Of a stretch of DNA of 64,000 nucleotides, positions 1 to 9,533 are shown piece after piece. The position numbers and the translations under genes were made by a program. The stretch's first letter is position 1; every line of letters starts with the position of its first letter. The DNA comes from Phytophthora colocasiae (lineage: Eukaryota; Oomycota; Peronosporomycetes; Peronosporales; Peronosporaceae), in NCBI GenBank assembly GCA_018806915.1, contig JAGKQI010000098.1, positions 496,001-560,000 on the forward strand. The letters are read 5' to 3'. Below the pieces are notes generated by a model. That model was not told the DNA's origin. It was given only the letters and a program-made list of their open reading frames with translations, and ran no database searches.

Positions 1-1763
1 GATTGCTTCCCCCGATCATTTTGGAAGCTGGATTCAATATGAAGAAGAGGGTATGTCAGGAACTGTCTGTTGGACGATGTGGCTATTTGACAGCTCACCA
101 CGATGTGTTGTTCTGCATGTGATAACGTCAGGGATTCTTCTCCAACTTCAACGCGATCATGTTGCTGTCAATCGTAGGGACGCTGATCGCGACGTTCATC
201 ACGGGTGGCGTTCTACTATGGATTGGAGACATGGGGTTCATCACCAAACTGACGGCTGCTGAGGCATATCTTTACGGCGCGCTTATTTCAGCGGTGGATC
301 CTGTGGCCACGTTATCAGTGTTCAAAAAGAACGGCGTGCCTCCGCTTCTTTTCAACCTGGTCTTCGGCGAAAGCATGCTAAATGATGGCGTTGGTAAGTT
401 TAGCGTGCATTTTTGTTTTTTCTGAGTGGGGGCTGTGGCTAATGTTGTGTATGTTTATCCTGCAGCCATTGTATCCTTCACACTGTTCCAAGGGCTGATT
501 CGGAGTGGCATTGCCGATGTCACCTTGAATAATGCAGGCCTCATTATCATCAAGGTGTTTGGCATTGGTTTCGGATCAGTTGGCCTTGCAGCAGTCGTTT
601 GCTTCACATCTGCGTTTTTACTCAAGCAAGCCGACCCAGTGCTCCAGCAATACCCGTCTTACGAGATTTCGATTGTACTGCTTTCTGCGTACTTGAGCTA
701 CGTGATCGCTGATCTTGTCGGAATGAGCGGCATCGTCGCACTGTTCTTCTCTGGTGTGCTGATGAGCCACTACCACTTGTACAACATTGCAGACGAGAGT
801 GCAACAGCTCTGAGGCATCTGCTCACGACTTCAGCATTTCTGGCGGAGAACTTTGTCTTCATATACATGGGCATGAGCGTTGTGGCGTACTCAGGGTATT
901 TTACGTGGGATTGGGGATTCATCCTCGTCAACATGCTTGCTTGCCTCGTGGGTCGGATGTTAAATACCTTCCCTATGTGCATGCTTGCGAACCTCGGGCG
1001 ATCAGAAGACAACAAGATTCCATGGAGCTATATGGTGGTCATCTGGTTTGCTGGACTTCGTGGTGCGATTGCTTTCGCGCTGGCACTCAACGTATACACG
1101 CCCAATCGCGTTCATGCTAGCGTGATCCAAAGCACGACGCTCTTCACCGTCATGTTCACAACTCTGGTACGTGTAACAGCATCATATGTCGTGTGATCTT
1201 TATGTGCTGTCTAATTTCTAGTCAAATTGAGTAGGTCTTCGGAATGGGCACCAGTCCAGTGCTTCGCTACTTTAGCTTGACAGCTACACAGGAGCAAGAA
1301 CGCGAATTTGACGAGTTCGTTACTACTTTTTGCTTGCGAGACACTACTGTAATTCTAATTTATCTGTGGGTGCGTTATGTTTATCAGTGAGGGAGCCAAC
1401 GAACGTTTGCTGGACGACGATGACGAACATGACGCGGACACTTCGTTCCGTCCAATTGATCGTTCGACCTCTCATCGCAATTTCGGTGGCATCCACGGTA
1501 TGTGGGAACGCCTCGATGAAAAGTACTTGAAGCCGCTCTTTGGAGGCCTTCCTCGAGACCAGCAGCATCCATCAGAGCAGGCATCCATTGCGGCGGTCAA
1601 ACGTGCAATGGATCCTTCCACTACGAGCCCGAGGCATCGTAGCAGAAGTCAAAAGCACAAGCAGAGTCCGAAGTTATCTACACCGCAATCTCCGTCATAT
1701 CCAGTGAGTATGTCATTAGCTGAGGTCGCAGAGAACCATGACGCCGCCGAAAATGTCGTGTAG
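1..1763 (+). CDS. Sodium/hydrogen exchanger (CPA1/NHE family), 5' end outside the window
   Basis: This is a membrane antiporter exchanging Na+ (or K+) for H+. I read five exons: 3-50, 132-393, 466-1166, 1235-1318 and about 1392-1763; the first four junctions keep frame with GT-AG borders. Conserved NHE stretches appear in order: LLPPIILEAGFNMKKR in the first exon, SAVDPVATLSVF, the ion-site loop FGESMLNDGVAIV formed across the 393/466 junction, and AGLRGAIAFALAL near 1050-1090. Most of 466-1166 is alternating membrane helices. The last exon is a hydrophilic, Asp/His/Ser-rich cytoplasmic tail. The N-terminal helices lie left of the window. The junction 1318/1392 is the least certain, because its donor is weak and other acceptors exist. 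I cannot tell plasma-membrane from endosomal subtype. Confidence 0.9.
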
Positions 1764-1862
1764 GATATCTGTAGCAATGTCAATCTGAAATTCCAGATTC
1801 TAAAATAAGCCGTTTCAAAATGCAGTAGACGAGGCAAATGTCAGTTCACTACAGGTATCAAA

Positions 1863-3194
1863 ATGCAGCTCGAGGAAGGGCTTCGTAAGCGCGAGGAGCA
1901 CGACGAAGGCAAGGACCGTCACTCGGCGGCACCCCGCAGAGGCAGCGGGTGGAGCTTAACCCTTAATGGCGCTACGAACTACGAGCATTGGGTGAAGCTT
2001 ATTGCACTGGGGTCGCTGGGTGTTTGGGTGATTTTCGTACTCTTTTTCTGGCACACGGGGGTCGATCCTGCATCAACGGGGAAGCAAACAAAGTCGAGGA
2101 CGGGCAATATTAACTCGCAGCACTCAATACTAGATGGATTCCCCGAGGAGACCTCCTTTATCGCGTTCGGAGACTTTGGTACGGGCGACGAGAACCAACG
2201 GAGGGTGGCCTTAGCACTCGAGAACTATACGGCAACGATGGACCCGCCCCCGGCGTTCGTGCTGTCAACAGGAGACCAAATTTACGGCCACGGGTAAGTT
2301 GTGGTTAGTGTTGGTGATTGTCGAATGGAGTGCTGACTGTACATTCGACTGCAATTTTTTTTTTCAGAATCGAATCTGCAAATGATCCGTTGCTTTCGGC
2401 AAACTTTGAGCAGGTACGATGATGCCATTGGGGACTACATGTAGGTTGGATAAACTGCTCTAAACGGTGTTATCTTGTTGCAGATGTATAGGAACCCGAA
2501 GTTGCAGGTGCCATGGTATGTTGCGATCGGAAACCATGACTGCGAAGGATCAATCGACGCGATGCTTCAGTACGCTGGAAAGAAGGACTCGTTGTGGTAT
2601 ATGCCGCAGCGATACTACTCAATTGATCGTCCTGTGGCCCCTAAGACAATTTTGAGACTTGTCGTTATCGATGCCTGCGATTTAGTCTGCGGTCGCGAAC
2701 CTCGAGACATCCGTTGTACGGAGCGAATGAATGAGCAGTCCTCGGTGGAGACTAGACAGTCTCAGTATGAGTGGATTGAACAAACACTGAGTGCCGGAAA
2801 ACCACCGGGTGTAGAGCGAATGTGGACGATCGTCATGGGCCATTGGGGCGTTTACAGCTTCGCGGGCAACGCAGACACGCCTGAGTTAATTGACAGGTTG
2901 GATCCGATGCTGAAGAAGTACAACGTCCACGCGTACTTCAACGGCCATGATCACTCCATGCAACACGTTCGCAAGATAGACACGGATGGATCAGCCCGCA
3001 ATTACTTCATTTCAGGGGCTGGTGGCTATCAAATTCACTCGCTCCAGCCCAAAGCTCGCGCAAATCCAGACCTAGTGCACGCGGCCTTGACACATGGCTT
3101 CATGTCGGTGCACATGACACGGACGTACTTCCGTGTTCAACTTGTAGATGCTGCTAGCGAAATTCTCTACACCACGGACGTGAGGTACAAGTAA
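1863..3194 (+). CDS. Membrane-anchored purple acid phosphatase-like metallophosphoesterase
   Basis: Three exons, 1863-2293, 2368-2413 and 2484-3194, join in frame to about 395 residues. The dinuclear-metal phosphoesterase motifs come in the canonical order: FGDFGTG, GDQIYGHG at the first junction, GNHD, VMGHWG and the closing GHDH. This order and the size fit the small tartrate-resistant (type 5) purple acid phosphatases, which hydrolyse phosphomonoesters. Instead of a cleavable signal there is a charged N-terminus of about 45 residues, then a hydrophobic segment (LIALGSLGVWVIFVLFFW). This suggests a type II membrane protein with the enzyme on the lumenal or outer face. The gene starts 99 bp after the exchanger stop on the same strand. 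Substrate is unknown. Confidence 0.9.
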
Positions 3195-3342
3195 GACCAA
3201 GGGCCTAGTTAGACTGATATAGATAAACCAAGTTCTTGTTTTCAGTGTCTACACCCACCCGCCGCCTACTACTCCAGTCATCACCAGTTCTAATTACATT
3301 TTGTGCTTCCTGCAGTGGTAACGAAGAACTTCCAACGCCATT

Positions 3343-3831
3343 TTACGCGTCCTTTTTGAGCGAGTGCCAGCTGAACTCCTTGGCCTTGACGAGCTGCAGC
3401 ACGAGCTGGTCCTCCTTGCGCTTGGTTTTGACGTCCGAGATCTCGTCGTAAAGCTTGGCCACCACGAACGCACGTGTCTTGCCATCGTAGTTCTTAATCT
3501 TGATAGAAACACTCGTAGCCGTCCAGTCAATGTGAGTATCCTCCTCCTGGTGAGCGCCGATGCCTGGTAGCTTCAAGTAAATGGACACGCGTTTCTTTCC
3601 ATCAGCCCACGCGTAGTTGGTCACGGCCTCCGTCACCTCTACAGTCTGCGATGTTGTCACGGACTGGGTCTTCAGCAGTCGTGGAGCCGCTTTACCGTCC
3701 CATTCGTGAATCTCCACGTCCTCGCGCTTTTTGTGTGCATAGTAATAGCTGTTGGTGCCCTTGGTCTTTATGTTTGACTGCAGCGCGGAGACTTCCTGGG
3801 CAGAAGGCGTTCGCTCGGCGGTGTTTTCCAT
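3343..3831 (-). CDS. CS-domain protein of the CacyBP/SIP type
   Basis: A single exon of 162 residues. The second half is a CS (p23/HSP20-like) beta-sandwich, beginning near NYAWADGKKRVSIYLKLPG and continuing through DWTATSVSIKIKNYDGK to the C-terminal KAKEFSWHSLKK. This pattern is closest to the CS domain of calcyclin-binding protein/Siah-interacting protein, an adaptor linking Siah-type ubiquitin ligases to Skp1 in animals. The N-terminal helical hairpin and the C-terminal SGS region of animal CacyBP are short or absent, so the ligase-adaptor role is not assured; a generic HSP90 co-chaperone role is the alternative. It converges with the phosphatase gene, with 148 bp between the stops. Confidence 0.8.
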   Translation of the reverse strand: MENTAERTPSAQEVSALQSNIKTKGTNSYYYAHKKREDVEIHEWDGKAAPRLLKTQSVTTSQTVEVTEAVTNYAWADGKKRVSIYLKLPGIGAHQEEDTHIDWTATSVSIKIKNYDGKTRAFVVAKLYDEISDVKTKRKEDQLVLQLVKAKEFSWHSLKKDA

Positions 3832-4176
3832 GCTGGTCGGTGATCGCTACTGTGTGTGTGACTGCTGGAAGATTCAGGGCCACGTACGCTGTTGAAATGA
3901 TATTTAACTTAACCGATAAGAACTTTTTCGTACTTAGAGGAAAGTATGTGGTCCACACTGCATGCAAATGAATTTAAACTTTTGAAAACCCACTGATAAG
4001 AACATACTCAATTTACTGCTTTACACATACTGACACACTCAACTCATAAATTCAACAACAGATAAAACTACCTCTATTTACAAGCCGTAAAATTCCTGCG
4101 TTGAGTAATTCCTTGGAAATGTTAACCACTCCGTAACATTGCTTGTATCTGCCAGCGCCAGTCCGACATCGACCCC
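3832..4176. other. Divergent intergenic region between CacyBP-like and CDC20 genes
   Basis: 345 bp, AT-rich, without a credible reading frame. It must hold the promoters of the two divergent flanking genes. I see no repeat or RNA gene. Confidence 0.6.
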
Positions 4177-5878
4177 ATGGCGAGTTCCAGCGCGGAAGTG
4201 AGGCGCCTTGAGCGCTCCTCCCTCCGCTCAAGCCCCTCCCAGAGCAATAGGAACAACAACAAGCGCAACCACAACAGCTTAGACTCTGGAGATCTCCACA
4301 AACCATCAAGTAGTCACAAGAATGCCACGTTAGGCGTTTCCAGCGCTAAGAAGAGCAAACCTGACGGCTCCAATGGCTCCAGCTGCAGCTCCAGCACTAA
4401 GAGCGTCCGTAACAGTCTCCACTCGACTTTAGTTGGCAGAATTTCGGTCTAAACAGGCTTGTTTTCGTGTTCTTTTGTGCGTCTAGGCATCGGACCGCTT
4501 CATCCCGACACGCAGCGCCATGAATTTGGACCTGGTGCAATGTAACTCACCAGACACTACAGCAGCCATTGAGGCAGCCAACAACAGCAGTAAAAAGAGC
4601 AGTCCAGGTCGCTCAGGTACCGGATCTGGCTCTAGTAATTCTGCGGAGGAGGAGGAGAAGCAGATTTACAAAAAGAGACTGGCCAGTGCTCTGTTGGGCA
4701 AAGAGGATGACTCAAACCACAAGATCCTCAAGTTCACAAAGGAAAAGCCTGCAGTGGCTCCTCCAGATTCGTTCAAGTCCTCGCTGCAGTCCAGATTCTC
4801 TCACAACAAGGTGAGCGCAGTTCCTGCAGCTGCGGCCAAGAAGTTAAACCGCCATGTCCCTTCAGCGCCAATCAAGGTCTTAGATGCACCAGAATTGATG
4901 AACGACTACTACCTCAACTTACTGTCGTGGGGGTCCAACAACATCCTGGCAGTGGCACTCGGACAGTGCGTCTACCTGTGGAATGCCGTCTCAGGTGAAA
5001 TTGATGAACTCATGGGTCTGGAAGGAGATGAATATGTGAGCTCCGTGCAGTGGAGCGATGCCGCCGGTGGATCAGCGCATTTGGCTATTGGTACGAGCGA
5101 GTCTGTTGTCCAGCTGTGGGATGTTACGGCCTCGCGTCAAGTGCGAACAATGAACGGGCACTCGTCGCGCGTGGGCGCGTTAGCTTGGAATAGCTATGTG
5201 TTGTCGTCCGGCTCCCGCGACAGCACAATTATCCACCATGATGTCCGTGCCCGGCAGCATCAGTTGTCGACTTTGACCAGTCATGAACAGGAAGTGTGTG
5301 GGCTGCAGTGGTCCCCCGATGGTTCTATGCTAGCGTCTGGTGGCAATGACAACGCGTTGTGTCTGTGGAAGGCCAGCAATATGGGCACTAGCAGCAGTAG
5401 TACGCAAACGCCAGCTCATCGCTTGGAGCAACACACAGCTGCAGTAAAAGCGATCGCGTGGTGCCCTTGGGAGCGCAATCTTCTGGCTACTGGTGGAGGT
5501 ACTGCTGATCGCACGATCAAGTTTTGGAACACGGCGAATGGTGCTATGTTGAATTCAGTGGACACTGGATCGCAAGTATGCTCGCTGCTGTGGTCTGCTA
5601 CAGAGAAAGAGCTCCTATCATCACATGGTTACTCGCAGAACGAACTGTGTTTGTGGAAATACCCAAGCATGACCAAGGTAAAAGAACTCACAGGCCATAC
5701 TTCCCGTGTTCTGCACTTAGCTGCCTCACCTGATGGAGAAACGGTTGTGTCTGGCGCTGCCGATGAAACACTACGATTTTGGAAAGTCTTCGGCCCCAAC
5801 CGAAAGACGCGAAAAGCCGGCTCGAGCACTGCTGAGCTGAGCAGTTCGTCGCTATCGAGCGTCATGAGCATCCGATAA
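4177..5878 (+). CDS. CDC20: Cdc20, anaphase-promoting complex activator (WD40)
   Basis: Cdc20 recruits substrates to the APC/C ubiquitin ligase at anaphase onset. The C-box DRFIPTRSAMNLD lies at 4493-4531. An in-frame TAG directly precedes it at 4484-4486, so the C-box must be spliced from an upstream exon. I join 4177-4446 to 4487-5878, which gives about 553 residues but implies a 40 bp intron. Seven WD40 blades follow from YLNLLSWGSNNILAVAL, with repeats such as VCGLQWSPDGSMLASGGNDN. The chain ends in Ile-Arg, the IR tail that docks on APC/C TPR subunits. The C-box form (RSAM) fits Cdc20 rather than Cdh1. The N-terminal 90 residues are Ser/Asn-rich and carry no recognisable domain. Confidence 0.9.
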
Positions 5879-6343
5879 ACTTATGCTTGGACTTCTTCAC
5901 CACAAAAGGATTTGTGCTTTATGCAGGCCTACTAATCGATACTTTATACTCATCAAAGGCGCGGCAGGTACGTCTGATTTTGTTGAAATGCGTACTGTGC
6001 ATTAGATAACGGTGTGCCATGCGTTGGTCAGATAGGCTTGGTGTAAAGTTGACGGACTTCGAAGAAGCAAACTCGTATACTAGACGAAACGTGGCGTCGG
6101 AGGAAAAAAGGATGATGGTGGTATTTTAATTGAAGTTTATGTTTGCAAGTTTAGAGTTGCTTCTGATCTCACGTATCGTTTACGCCTGGGTCTTGGTGCG
6201 GATGCAGTTTGTTGCAAAAATAGTTGCCGTGGTTCTTTAGGCTAGCCTGGGAGACGCGATCGAGCAAGCAGTTATGCCAATTCTTTATCTGCAAGGTTCA
6301 CTGGTTCTGCTGCCATTGTGAAGCTTTCACAGCAAAAGCGAAG
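5879..6343 (+). other. Intergenic region and leader of the MINDY gene
   Basis: 465 bp. An upstream in-frame ATG at 6224 would add 40 residues rich in Cys, Trp and Phe that look like translated leader, so I start the gene at 6344. No repeat or RNA gene seen. Confidence 0.5.
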
Positions 6344-8428
6344 ATGCCGAAGAGCTCAATTTATGTGAAGGATTCGGCTGCTGATGTCACGCGTCAGGCA
6401 GAGCTGGTTGTGATGGATTGTCTAAAGAGTTGGAATTGCCCACGCGCGTTAGATGCATTCATGGCGAAGTCGTCTACTTCCCGAGTGTCAGCGATGGCAA
6501 GTGAGCGCTTTTCCAAGGATATGAGCGCGAAAAAGAAGGCGAACGATGGTCCTATGAATTTACTGGAGTATTTGATCAGCACCAGGAGCGAGATAAAGGA
6601 TAAGTCTGCTCCTACTAGCCGACGACGAACTGGTTCAGGAACCCCAGCTGCTAAGGAAGGTGAAGGTGAAGCTGTCCTTGAGTGGACGAAAGAGGAGGTA
6701 TCAGCATTGAAAAAAGCGATCAAGAAAACTGGATCTGTCGAAGACAAAAATGCTCGATGGAAGCAGATTGCAACGCTTGTTGGCAAGGCGAAAAAACATT
6801 GCTATCTCAAATACAAAGAGCTCAAGCAGGAGCAGACCAATGCAGCCAAAAAAGCATCTCCTCGATGTAAGCGTTCAAGTGACAAGAGTGACTCTAGTGA
6901 GCCGAGCGCAACAGACGCAAACAGTGACGACAAACTCGCGAAAAACGATGATAATCTTGTCCTGGACAAGTCAACCGAAGAAAATGCTCCGCCGACAGCA
7001 GAGTTGCCGTTGTCGAAGGTTTCAAATGGATCTGCGACAGCTTTTGTTGTATCTCGTCGAGCTGCACCCGATCCTCAGGTTCAAATATCGTCGGAAGTCT
7101 TAGAGATGGAGGACTGCGAGGATGTTGGAACACTTCATCACCAGCCGGCGGCCAGCCGAAGTCGAGCCACCAGCAATGTCGGATCCTCATTTGCTGCAGG
7201 CACGACTCGAGTTCCGACCTCTTCGGATGTTGCAGCTGTTCAACAGCTACTTTTTGGCTCAAGTAAGAAGACATTCAGTGCTCACTGGGAAGAACAGGTA
7301 GTCTCGTGTTGATGATATTTAATGCTGTCACTGGCGACACGGCTTATCAACCGCAATGATATGTTATTACGTAGGGCTTCGTATTCTCAACAGTACGAGA
7401 TCTTCAGTACGGTTTGGTCCAACATCAAGGTGGTCCATGTGGTATACTGGCGGTTGTCCAAGCCTATGTCCTACGCTTCCTGCTGCAAAGTGCCCCTGCC
7501 GACTGGAAAAACGTAAGTTTCGGGAAAAACTAGAGCGATATAGTTTGGAAGACTGAACACTTGTGGTCTGTCCTCATATATACAGCCTACCGCTCCTCAT
7601 CAAGAGCGCGTGTTAGTTCAAGCTCTGGCTCACATCCTCTGGCAAGCAGCTCGAATTTCCAGGGTTTCTGAGTGTGTCGTTGCCGTAAAGGAAAATGGCG
7701 GAGCTAATCGACGCAGATTCATGACTGGTTTGAAGCTACACGTTGCCACTACCGAAGAGCAAGCTCGGCAGATCCTCACTGCGCATTTGCCGCAGTTCAT
7801 GGACTCCCAGGGCTCTGGTCTCGTGCAGTTCGTGCTCTCCGTGCTGCTCACCAAGCGTGTTGAGACCATCAAAAGTGAAATGGACCAGCTTGCAGGGGAT
7901 TCAGGAGGCCAGTTGATCGGTGCGCACGACTACTGCACTCAAGAAATCGTAAATCTCTTGCTTTGCGGTTACGCCCGTAGCAATGTGTTTGACGGGGATC
8001 AAGTACTCGAAGGTGCAAGTGCATCGGACCCTGATGCTGTTGTACTGCACGGCATCTCATCCCAGTCTGTCATCGGGTTCCTTTCACTGTTCGAAGCCTA
8101 CCAGAACCTGGTGGTGGGGTCGTACCTCAAAGAACCTCGCGTGAACGTTTGGGTCGTTTGCAGTGAGTCTCACTACTCGGTTCTGTTTGCAGCGGATCCA
8201 AGATCCCTGGAAGATCGTGCATTGGCAACCCAACCGAAACTGCACTTACTGTACTACGACGGTCTCGCCAACCAAGATGAGGAAATCTGTCTAACCGTGG
8301 ACACAATGGCACTGGAAGAGCAAAGTTCACTTGCCAGTCACGACGACCTCATCCCTCCTCTCAATCTCGTGATCAAGACTAAGTGGCCACGGGCGACGGT
8401 GGACTGGAACGTGGAACCACTGCTATAA
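6344..8428 (+). CDS. SANT-domain MINDY-3/4-type deubiquitinase
   Basis: Exons 6344-7297, 7375-7512 and 7586-8428 join in phase 0 to 644 residues. MINDY enzymes are cysteine proteases that trim ubiquitin chains. The catalytic part begins at QQLLFGSSKKTFSAHWEEQG and continues over the first junction into YGLVQHQGGPCGILAVVQAY. The nucleophile is Cys340 in GGPCG, and the likely catalytic His is His560 in SESHYSVLF. This layout matches MINDY-3/4 (former FAM188/DUF4205). Residues about 113-165 form a SANT/Myb-like helical domain (EWTKEEVSALKKAIKKTG, then RWKQIATLVG and a conserved aromatic), followed by an acidic/Ser-rich linker. SANT is not a usual partner of MINDY, and may direct the enzyme to chromatin or histones (inference). 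Confidence 0.88.
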
Positions 8429-8443
8429 CGGATGGCAAGTACT

Positions 8444-8899
8444 ACTTGACAAAATACTTCCTCCATTCAAAAATGATTGGGACAATTAGGTTTGGTAGGT
8501 GATTGGGACAGTTCGCAAAGAATTTATCCATTGTCGGAGTTATTGGTTTGCCAGATGTATAGGCTTGCGTACCTGCAGGCAAAAACCCATTCAGTACCAT
8601 ATCAGTCGATTTAATAGTGTTATAAAAAAGAAAGGTTATACCTAGGACGTCCACCGCTGCCAAGAACATGGTAATTTTACCTGCCAGGTCCGCGCGGTCG
8701 TACGGCTTGCGACCGGACTTTTTTGCTTGTTTTTTTCGATGTACTGCGCCCACACGCGCTCAATAGTGTGCTGATGGCACGTGTATTTGAGCGCCAGCCT
8801 CAAATACGTTCCGTGGGGAACCTTGTCGTCTCTGAACGCCAGCAGGATGTCTTGGACGATGGCCCTTCTTTCTGTGTCTGTGAGGTTTCCCTTTGGCAT
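8444..8899 (-). pseudogene. Transposase remnant in the mariner-type element
   Basis: The minus-strand frame from 8899 starts MPKGNLTDTERRAIVQDILL and encodes a helix-turn-helix N-terminus (LALKYTCHQHTIERVWAQYI), as in Tc1/mariner DNA-binding regions. A +1/-1 break follows, then SGRKPYDRADLAGKI in another frame, and then a short hydrophobic tail. The DDE/DDD catalytic core is missing, so this is a deletion derivative, not a gene. Confidence 0.75.
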
Positions 8900-9144
8900 C
8901 CCTGGAGCGCGAAACAGTTAGATCTCGAATGTCAGCGGGTGGTTGAAAAATGAGAACCTTGAGGCAGTGCGCGCCAACCAACACAACTCCACCAATTTTG
9001 CTCGAAATCAAACCAAAATTGTACGGTTAAAAAGCTATAATCGCATGCTATCGATTGAGCCAATCAGCGATTAATTTAGATTGATTTCACCAAAATTAAA
9101 TGTTTTTTTGTGCAAATGTCCCAATCATTTTTGAATGGAGGAAG
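8457..9144. mobile_element. Tc1/mariner-type element with 28 bp perfect inverted repeats, internally deleted
   Basis: The ends 8457-8484 and 9117-9144 are exact reverse complements over 28 bp, starting CTTCCTCCATTC. Each is flanked by TA (8455-8456 and 9145-9146), the target duplication of the Tc1/mariner superfamily. A partial second copy of the inner terminal sequence (gattgggaca) sits at about 8501-8510. At 688 bp it is too short for a full transposase and holds only the remnant described separately. Identical ends suggest fairly recent movement by a transposase supplied elsewhere. Confidence 0.9.
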
Positions 9145-9146
9145 TA

Positions 9147-9533
9147 ATATGTCTGACATTCGCAATACCATGCAACAAACAGGTGGTTTTCCACTTACTT
9201 CGACATCCGCAGCCAATCAAATGTTTTTCACGATGCAATTAACCAATCAGACGTGGCCACAAACGGCTTGCAGTTACTTGTATCATTACAGATGAGTTCA
9301 GAGGGAGCATGAGGCGAGGGCGTGCCTGCATTCGTTCCTTGCTGGAACGAAGCGACGCCCGCAATAGAGCGCAGGCCCAGCCAAGTCGCTGACGACTGGC
9401 ACGGCGCCGGGGCCGGAGAAAAAAAAAGTTTGGAGGACAGGCCAGCTCCGCACCGACGATAATTCCGACCCAGCTCAACTCCACCTAAACTCATAAGTCG
9501 ATAGGCCACGAATTCCACGCGCGTAGCGGACGC
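9147..9533 (+). other. Upstream region of the kinase gene
   Basis: 387 bp between the mariner-type element and the kinase start. No coding potential or structural RNA recognised; it presumably holds the kinase promoter and leader. Confidence 0.5.
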
